This document shows positions 5,834 through 10,456 of a DNA stretch of 10,456 bases, piece by piece. This DNA comes from Thermoplasmata archaeon. Its GTDB lineage: Archaea > Thermoplasmatota > Thermoplasmata > Thermoplasmatales > Thermoplasmataceae. Every line of letters begins with the position of its first letter. Positions within the stretch are counted from its first letter, which is position 1. The position numbers and the translations under genes are program-made. The stretch spans positions 1-10,456 of the forward strand of contig JAKAQT010000049.1 of assembly GCA_021819605.1 (NCBI GenBank), in the 5' to 3' direction. Below the pieces are notes generated by a model that worked only from the letters and a program-made list of their open reading frames with translations, was not told where the DNA came from and did not search any database.

Positions 5834-7477
5834 ATGAGGTTTGACTTTTCGCGAATATTCCTGAGCAGCAATGTGAACTACTTTTCGGACGATCGCCCAA
5901 TGCAGAGGATGCTGGATTTCCTGAACTACAGAGGAAGAGATGAACTGAAGTCCCTGGGAAAATATGTTTCCAGTGAAATGGTGGAGGAAGCCATGTTCAT
6001 TGATCACTATTCAAAGCCTGTTCTCCAGACGTGGGATGTGCTTGACGAAAGGATGGACGGTGTCTGGATATCGCCGTCGCATGTTCATGTGATTGACCGA
6101 CTCCAGTCATTCGGAGTGATTTCCAGGCCAATAGTGTCAAAGGACCTCATGCATCATTTCATTTCCGGGTACCTGATCTCCGATTCCGGGCTCTTCTGCA
6201 CCCTGACACTGACCATGCAGACAGCCTATGCGCTGCAAAAGTACGGCAGTGACGACGCCAGGAATGCTTACCTTAACAGGTTCACTTCCCATGAAAGACC
6301 CTGGCTGGGCGCCACGTACTACACTGAAATACAGGGAGGCAGTGATCTTGGTTCCAACAAAACCGTTGCAGTTCCAGATGGTGAAGTATGGAGGATAACC
6401 GGATCAGACAAGTATTTTGCAAGCAACTCTGGCCTTGCAGATGCTTCAGTAGTGACGGCCAGAATTCAGGGGTCACCACAGGGCGCCAAGGGCATATCCA
6501 CATTCTTTGTGCCAGCCCTGGATTCCAGTGGAAATTCAAACTACAAGATACGCAGGCTTAAAGACAAGCTCGGCACAATTGCTGTGCCTACAGGTGAGGT
6601 GGAACTGGAAAATTCAGAAGGGTATCTTCTGGGTGACCAGCAGACAGGCATATACATTGCCATGGAAATTCTCACGGTTTCAAGGATAGATGATGCAATC
6701 GCTGCCGTGGGCATCGCCAGGAAGGCACTCTGGGAGGCTTACAGGTATGCCCAGAAGCGTGAGGCATTCGGGAAGGCACTGATCAATCACCAACTGGTGC
6801 AGAGGGATCTTGTTGAAATGGAAGCTGAAGTAGAGGCTTCCATGGCAATCTCCGTCCTCTCAGCCAGCCTGTTTTCCAGCGTATGGGATGTTAGGCCACC
6901 ATATTCGAGGGAATATCACTTCGCAAGAACCATTTCCCACATGGCAAAAAACCTCGCCTCTTGGTCCAGTGACTATGTCACAAGATATGCCATGGAACTT
7001 TTTGGAGGCAAGGGATTCCTGCATGAATTTCCCATTGAGAAGTTCCACAGGGATTCAATTGTTACATCCATCTGGGAGGGAACAAGCAATATACAGGCCC
7101 TTGATCTTCTTGAGGTGCTCCTGAAGAAGGAGATGCTGAAGGACCTGCGGGATTACCTGTCAAAGTTGCTTGAGGAAATCAGCGATAAGGGTATCCGATC
7201 CACAATGGATGATATCATCACGGAATCATTTAGCAGGGCCGCGAATTACCTCTCGTCAGAACAGAGGGAATTTTATGCAAAGGATGTGCTTGACCTGCTG
7301 GCAACCACAACTGCTTCAGTGCTGCTGTACGCAGTGGCATTCAAGACCGGCGATACAGGCATGAGGATGATTGCAACAGTCTACAGGTGGAAGCACTTTG
7401 ACCCAGAGAGGAGGGAACCGGAAATCTACAAATTTGCACTCAAACACATGGAGTGGATGGCCCACAGTTCTGCTTAA
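5834..7477 (+). CDS. AidB-like acyl-CoA dehydrogenase
   Basis: 547 residues, longer than the usual 380-residue acyl-CoA dehydrogenases and matching the AidB-like branch. These are FAD enzymes that take hydrogens from the alpha and beta carbons of acyl-CoA thioesters. Order: a long N-terminal part (1-115) typical of AidB-like proteins; the middle flavin-contact region TEIQGGSDLGSN (164-175); the ITGSDKYFASN strand (188-198); the C-terminal helical domain with SRIDDAIAAVGIARKALWEA (283-302), YAQKREAFGKAL (305-316), LFGGKGFLHEFPIEKFHRD (389-407) and WEGTSNIQALD (414-424). Glu415 sits where the catalytic base lies in medium-chain-type enzymes (Y/W-E-G-T). A further helical tail (about 430-547) lacks clear motifs. 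No other fatty acid gene is near, so the substrate is unknown. AidB itself is a DNA-alkylation response protein, and the DNA repair pair upstream is noted, but a repair role is not shown. Confidence 0.92.
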   Translation: MRFDFSRIFLSSNVNYFSDDRPMQRMLDFLNYRGRDELKSLGKYVSSEMVEEAMFIDHYSKPVLQTWDVLDERMDGVWISPSHVHVIDRLQSFGVISRPIVSKDLMHHFISGYLISDSGLFCTLTLTMQTAYALQKYGSDDARNAYLNRFTSHERPWLGATYYTEIQGGSDLGSNKTVAVPDGEVWRITGSDKYFASNSGLADASVVTARIQGSPQGAKGISTFFVPALDSSGNSNYKIRRLKDKLGTIAVPTGEVELENSEGYLLGDQQTGIYIAMEILTVSRIDDAIAAVGIARKALWEAYRYAQKREAFGKALINHQLVQRDLVEMEAEVEASMAISVLSASLFSSVWDVRPPYSREYHFARTISHMAKNLASWSSDYVTRYAMELFGGKGFLHEFPIEKFHRDSIVTSIWEGTSNIQALDLLEVLLKKEMLKDLRDYLSKLLEEISDKGIRSTMDDIITESFSRAANYLSSEQREFYAKDVLDLLATTTASVLLYAVAFKTGDTGMRMIATVYRWKHFDPERREPEIYKFALKHMEWMAHSSA

Positions 7478-7572
7478 AAAGATAATTGCTGGAAGTCATG
7501 TTGAATATGCTCCCCCTGATTCAATTCATGTGGGCCTCCATTGCATTTTGCCATGATTTCCGGGACACAATA

Positions 7573-7581
7573 GGTTTTTAG
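7573..7581 (+). promoter_or_regulatory. TATA-like promoter for the OSBS/NSAR-type gene
   Basis: GGTTTTTAG is centred about 25 bases before the ATG at 7603, preceded by an AAT-rich BRE-like stretch. No Shine-Dalgarno follows. The rest of 7478-7572 holds nothing I can name. Confidence 0.4.
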
Positions 7582-7602
7582 TCACAAAGCAGTTTTCTTT
7601 CC

Positions 7603-8688
7603 ATGGAACTCAGGCTCTACAATATCAGGATACCTTTCCTGTACCCGTTCACAACAAGCTTTGGAACCGAATCTGCCAGGGATGCGCTCATACTTGAGCT
7701 AATTGATGGCGACATCACGGCATATTCTGAATGCGTCACGTCAACCAATCCTGACTATGGCTACGAAGACAACCAGACTTCCATTCACCTCATAAGAGAT
7801 GTCTTCAGCCCCATGATGAAGGATCTTCCCACGCCTCAGGAATTCAATTCCAGGGGAAGGAAAATAAAGGGAGACAACATGGCACGGGGTGCGCTGGAAA
7901 TGCTCCTGTGGGATTACCATTCCAAAGTTTCGGGAAAGCCTTTGGACAAATTCATGGGTGGTTCCAAGGACCATATTGAGGTGGGCCTTTCCGTTGGAAT
8001 GGATACCATCGATAAAATGGCCGGCAGGATAGAAGATGCCCTCAAGATGGGGTACAAGAGGATTAAGGTAAAGATTGAAAAAGGGCGGGAGAAGGAGATT
8101 CTCGGGGGCATAAGGGACCGGTACCCAGATATTGTCCTTACGGCGGATGCCAACAGTTCCTACACAATGAAGGATATGGACCTGCTGCTCTCCATAGACC
8201 AGTATGAACTGCAGTACCTTGAGCAGCCGCTGAATTTCGATGATCTTGTTTACCATTCACGGCTGGCCAGGGAGATGTCAACACCAATATGCCTTGATGA
8301 ATCCATAACATCACCCGAGAAGGCGGAGAAGGCCATGGAAATTGGTGCATGCAGTGTCATAAACATCAAGCCCGGAAGAATTGGCGGCCTGACCGATTCA
8401 CTGGAGGTGACGAGGATCTGCAGGGAGCATGGCGGCCATGTGTGGGTTGGAGGCATGCTTGAGACCGGCATAGGCAGGAGCTTCAATGTAGCTATGGCAT
8501 GCAACGGCAACGTTGACTATCCCGGAGACACGGCACCAAATTCAAGGTATTTCAAGAAGGACATTGTCATGAATCCGTTCAAAATGGACAGGGGCCACAT
8601 AAAGCCAAACACAAAGCCTGGCATTGGTGTGGAAATTGATTTTCAGGAATTCACAAGAAGGATGGAATCCGCCATCCGGATATTCTAG
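7603..8688 (+). CDS. Enolase-superfamily enzyme: o-succinylbenzoate synthase / N-succinylamino acid racemase type
   Basis: 361 residues, full length for the muconate-lactonizing subgroup. The N-terminal capping domain begins with the signature R-I-P-x-x-x-P-F-T-T-S-F-G (9-21) and includes ECV (43-45). The TIM barrel carries all catalytic residues: KVK (Lys155, Lys157), metal ligands Asp182 (DANSSY), Glu207 (LEQPL) and Asp232 (CLDES), and the opposite base Lys256 (NIKPGR). The block VGGMLETGIGRSFN (282-295) and YPGDT (306-310) are typical of the NSAR/OSBS group. It either dehydrates SHCHC to o-succinylbenzoate in menaquinone synthesis or racemises N-succinylamino acids; both need Mg2+ and the same residues. 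Arg259 sits three residues after Lys256, at the place of Arg266 in the Amycolatopsis enzyme, which is linked to racemase activity (from memory). No men gene or N-acylamino acid hydrolase gene is adjacent, so the pathway stays open. Family very sure; substrate unsure. Confidence 0.95.
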   Translation: MELRLYNIRIPFLYPFTTSFGTESARDALILELIDGDITAYSECVTSTNPDYGYEDNQTSIHLIRDVFSPMMKDLPTPQEFNSRGRKIKGDNMARGALEMLLWDYHSKVSGKPLDKFMGGSKDHIEVGLSVGMDTIDKMAGRIEDALKMGYKRIKVKIEKGREKEILGGIRDRYPDIVLTADANSSYTMKDMDLLLSIDQYELQYLEQPLNFDDLVYHSRLAREMSTPICLDESITSPEKAEKAMEIGACSVINIKPGRIGGLTDSLEVTRICREHGGHVWVGGMLETGIGRSFNVAMACNGNVDYPGDTAPNSRYFKKDIVMNPFKMDRGHIKPNTKPGIGVEIDFQEFTRRMESAIRIF

Positions 8689-8720
8689 GTTCGATCACTG
8701 CCTGTGGATGTGCCGCCGGA

Positions 8721-9425
8721 TCACAGCTGTATGAAATCCTCTGGTTTGTTCTTAATTTTCTTTACGTATTCATCCCTGTCAATGCGGCGGTACAGTCTTA
8801 TGAGGAGGTAAATAACAGGCACTGCGGCAATCCAGAGCATCAGGGGATATTCAATATTATAGGGACTGGCGTAAATCCTGGACATGTATATTTCTGTTGA
8901 TTCAAATGTGCCGGCAATTGCCAGTTCAAGCACCACAAACAGGTACATGTAGACAACCTTCATGATATTGGAGTGAAGAATTTGTCCTCTCTTTGCAAGA
9001 AGATAGATGAGGTAGATGCTTGTGCTTGTGGCCACAGCATATGAGGGCAGTTCCAGCCATGTGTGGGGAAGTATGGCAAGGCTGAAAAAGACCACAAGTC
9101 CCGATGTATGGAGACTTGTTCCCTCAATTGATATAATGATGGATGTCTCGATGCTTGAAAGAAGAAAGAAAAGCTGCCCAATGACTGGGATGAATTCAAT
9201 GGTGGCAACCAGAAGGTTGTGGGGGAAAATCTCCAGGATCATGTCGGGCAGGCTGAGGGTGACAATAGATTGTTGCTCATTCTTGAACACACTTAACAGT
9301 TCCTGATTATGAATCGACAGGGAGGATATGGCAATGAATATGCCAATCTCAACCAGGAAAACAACCAGGAACAGACGCCTCAGCTGGAGGACTCCGTTCC
9401 TGGTGAAGAAACCGTCTCCCTTCAT
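8721..9425 (-). CDS. SpoIIM-family (DUF95) integral membrane protein
   Basis: 234 residues on the minus strand, predicted to cross the membrane about five or six times (roughly 15-37, 70-100, 107-145 as one or two helices, 155-173, 192-211). Two motifs fit the stage II sporulation protein M family: IFPHNLLVA (66-74, family F-x-H-N) and LPHTWLELPSYAVA (119-132, family L-P-H-x-x-x-E-L-P-A/S). In bacteria SpoIIM is part of a peptidoglycan-degrading engulfment complex; archaea have no such wall and the role of their homologues is unknown. A charged C-terminal tail (RRIDRDEYVKKIKNKPED, 213-230) likely faces the cytoplasm. The ATG at 9425 is preceded by an excellent TATA box about 28 bases away. 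It faces the racemase-type gene tail to tail with a 32-base gap. Confidence 0.88.
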   Translation of the reverse strand: MKGDGFFTRNGVLQLRRLFLVVFLVEIGIFIAISSLSIHNQELLSVFKNEQQSIVTLSLPDMILEIFPHNLLVATIEFIPVIGQLFFLLSSIETSIIISIEGTSLHTSGLVVFFSLAILPHTWLELPSYAVATSTSIYLIYLLAKRGQILHSNIMKVVYMYLFVVLELAIAGTFESTEIYMSRIYASPYNIEYPLMLWIAAVPVIYLLIRLYRRIDRDEYVKKIKNKPEDFIQL

Positions 9426-9447
9426 TATGGGTTATTTCAATCATGGT

Positions 9448-9460
9448 TGTTATATTTTCC
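9448..9460 (-). promoter_or_regulatory. BRE/TATA promoter of the SpoIIM-family gene
   Basis: Read on the minus strand, GGAAAATATAACA is a near-ideal archaeal BRE plus TATA box, centred about 28 bases before the start codon at 9425. Transcription would begin at or next to the ATG. Confidence 0.7.
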
Positions 9461-9682
9461 TTAATTCAATGGATGAAAAGCACAGCATGCATGATTACAT
9501 TGTAAAATAGACACAGTGCCATGACCCAATTTCTCCTGACACATAGATTATAATTGCAGGACTCATAAGCCGGAGAAACCTATCCAGCAACAATATTCAC
9601 AGGGAAAATCTCTTTGGATGCCGTAATTAACTCAAAAAATGCGCCAGTGTGGCTCCCATGAGCACATTGTTCTGTTCAACAA
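9461..9682. other. Divergent intergenic region without a recognised gene
   Basis: This lies between the minus-strand SpoIIM-family promoter and the plus-strand promoter of the small protein. I see no convincing gene, tRNA or long hairpin. It contains an AGATTATA word (9545-9552) identical to the one in the promoter at 9683-9690, and a tiny open frame of 13 codons (9469-9510) that I do not accept as a gene. Confidence 0.6.
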
Positions 9683-9693
9683 AGATTATATAC
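9683..9693 (+). promoter_or_regulatory. Strong TATA promoter of the small conserved protein
   Basis: AGATTATATAC is centred about 25-26 bases before the ATG at 9715, with the A-rich CAACAA upstream as a BRE-like part. A second AT run (CTATATATATTT, 9703-9714) directly touches the start codon; it is too close to serve as the TATA box for this start. Confidence 0.65.
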
Positions 9694-9714
9694 TATGCAT
9701 CACTATATATATTT

Positions 9715-9990
9715 ATGGCAGACGTAGTAGTTGTTCACAGCTGGAACGATGACCAGAAGGACAAGGTAATGGAATTTGCGAATAAAGTAACCACAATGGC
9801 AAAGAACAAACAGCTCCCAAAGGGACTCAAGCTTCTTGGCATAGATCTTGGCCAGGGACAGAATATGGCAGTATGCAAGTGGGAAGCTGATTCATTGAAT
9901 CATCTTATGGAGGTTGCTAAATCTCTTGGACCCACCTGGGACATAAAAGCTTTTGAGGTTAAGCCGGCATACAAGCACGGTCTCTTCTAA
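9715..9990 (+). CDS. Small soluble protein of unknown function (91 aa)
   Basis: 91 residues from the ATG at 9715, chosen because a TATA box sits 25-26 bases upstream; a longer reading from 9649 would place that promoter inside the gene and adds a segment unlike the rest. The sequence opens with a hydrophobic strand VVVVHSW (4-10), then a long charged helix (about 12-33), a second strand KLLGIDLG (40-47), a third strand NMAVCKWEAD (50-59), and another helix (about 60-70). This beta-alpha-beta-beta-alpha order suggests a small ferredoxin-like (dimeric alpha-beta barrel) domain, vaguely like DUF3303-type proteins. There is no signal peptide or membrane helix. One cysteine (Cys54) is present. I do not recognise the family with certainty and give no function. 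The stop overlaps that of the gmhA-like gene on the other strand. The strong promoter hints at high expression. Confidence 0.7.
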   Translation: MADVVVVHSWNDDQKDKVMEFANKVTTMAKNKQLPKGLKLLGIDLGQGQNMAVCKWEADSLNHLMEVAKSLGPTWDIKAFEVKPAYKHGLF

Positions 9991-10456
9991 TTCTTTTTAC
10001 CATCATTTTCTTTTACTATCATCCTGTCTATTTCCAGGCATATCATGTGAATCACGGCTATGTGCATCTCCTGTATTATTGGAGTGTCATCAGATTCCAC
10101 ATTCACAACCTCGCTGGACAGGGACTTGATTTTTCCTCCAGATTTTCCTGTCATGGCGATGGTGTATGCCCCCAGCTTCCTGGCGGAGTTCATTGCCTCA
10201 ATTACATTTGGCGAATTTCCTGAAGTTGTTATGCCCATAACAATATCGCCGGACTTTACCAGAGCTTCCACCTGCCTGGAGAAAATCTCCCCATAGCTGT
10301 AGTCGTTTGCTATTGCCGTAATAGATGAAACGTTTGTATTGAGGCATAGAGCAGCCAGCGGTCTTCTTTCGAAGGAGAAGTGACCTGTAAGTTCCGCAAC
10401 AAAATGCTGGGCGTCTGCTGCTGAACCCCCGTTTCCAAATGTCACCAGCTTTCCCC
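9987..10456 (-). CDS. gmhA: Sedoheptulose-7-phosphate isomerase (GmhA), 3' part only
   Basis: About 155 residues of a roughly 190-residue SIS-domain enzyme are visible; the frame is open to the right edge, so the start lies outside and the internal GTG at 10445 is not the start. GmhA turns sedoheptulose 7-phosphate into glycero-manno-heptose 7-phosphate, the first step towards nucleotide-activated heptose. Signatures are FGNGGSAADAQHFVAELTG, TAIANDYSYGEIFSRQV, the sugar-phosphate loop TTSGNSPNV and IIQEMHIAVIH near the end. The zinc ligands known from the bacterial enzyme (His and Glu in AQHFVAE; Gln and His in QEMH) are all present, which separates it from DiaA-like proteins and other SIS domains. 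Heptose in an archaeon would point to a lipoglycan or glycoprotein sugar rather than lipopolysaccharide. The rest of the heptose genes, if any, would be to the right. Confidence 0.93.
   Translation of the reverse strand, partial: GKLVTFGNGGSAADAQHFVAELTGHFSFERRPLAALCLNTNVSSITAIANDYSYGEIFSRQVEALVKSGDIVMGITTSGNSPNVIEAMNSARKLGAYTIAMTGKSGGKIKSLSSEVVNVESDDTPIIQEMHIAVIHMICLEIDRMIVKENDGKKN
9991..9998 (+). terminator. Possible oligo-T terminator after the small protein
   Basis: TTCTTTTT directly follows the stop codon at 9988-9990, the simple T-run that ends archaeal transcripts. It lies within the antisense of the gmhA end (Lys codons there), so the run may be just coding sequence. Confidence 0.35.

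Noticed and set aside
7741..8256. Long minus-strand open frame (171 codons) opposite the OSBS/NSAR-type gene
   Set aside because: It is antisense to a well-matched enzyme gene with all catalytic residues; its translation shows no family motifs, as expected for a shadow frame.
9469..9510. Thirteen-codon open frame in the divergent gap
   Set aside because: Too short to support, no TATA box at the right distance on the plus strand and no Shine-Dalgarno.
9649..9714. Longer start for the small protein at ATG 9649
   Set aside because: The best TATA box (9683-9693) would then lie inside the gene, and the added 22 residues look like translated promoter sequence.
1..10456. CRISPR array, tRNA or rRNA genes
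   Set aside because: No regularly spaced repeats, no cloverleaf-like sequence with a T-arm GGTTCRANYCC box in a matching context, and no rRNA-like conserved segments were seen on either strand.

Overview
The window most likely comes from a thermoacidophilic euryarchaeon of the Thermoplasmatales type. The grounds are an XPB helicase–Bax1 nuclease operon, arginine written almost always as AGG/AGA, a moderate GC content by eye, and TATA boxes placed about 25-28 bases before several start codons. That spacing is the mark of leaderless archaeal transcripts. The species assignment is an inference; no rRNA or tRNA gene is present.

Layout. (1) 2-598: 3' part of an ACMSD-type amidohydrolase gene that enters from the left and stops abruptly. 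(2) About 593-2480: an IS607-family insertion element with a serine transposase (tnpA) overlapping a TnpB RNA-guided nuclease gene. Repeated CATAA/TTATG words lie at both ends. A short reading frame after the element could be the severed tail of the amidohydrolase. (3) 2513-3004: a four-helix CopD-like membrane protein. (4) 3134-5780: XPB (Rad25) helicase and its partner nuclease Bax1, overlapping by 38 bases; Bax1 appears to start at a GTG with a strong Shine-Dalgarno. (5) 5834-7477: an AidB-like acyl-CoA dehydrogenase. (6) 7603-8688: an enolase-superfamily enzyme of the o-succinylbenzoate synthase / N-succinylamino acid racemase group. (7) 8721-9425, minus strand: a SpoIIM-family membrane protein convergent with the racemase. 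(8) 9715-9990: a small soluble protein with a strong TATA box. (9) 9987-10456, minus strand: 3' part of a GmhA-type sedoheptulose-7-phosphate isomerase gene running off the right edge, whose stop overlaps that of the small protein.

Apart from the transposon pair and the XPB–Bax1 pair, the genes look like single-gene transcription units with unrelated metabolic roles. The points most worth pursuing are the transposon and its scar, the altered catalytic motifs of XPB and Bax1, and the specificity of the racemase-like enzyme. I saw no CRISPR array, tRNA, rRNA or prophage. The longest stretch without a gene is 289 bases (9426-9714).
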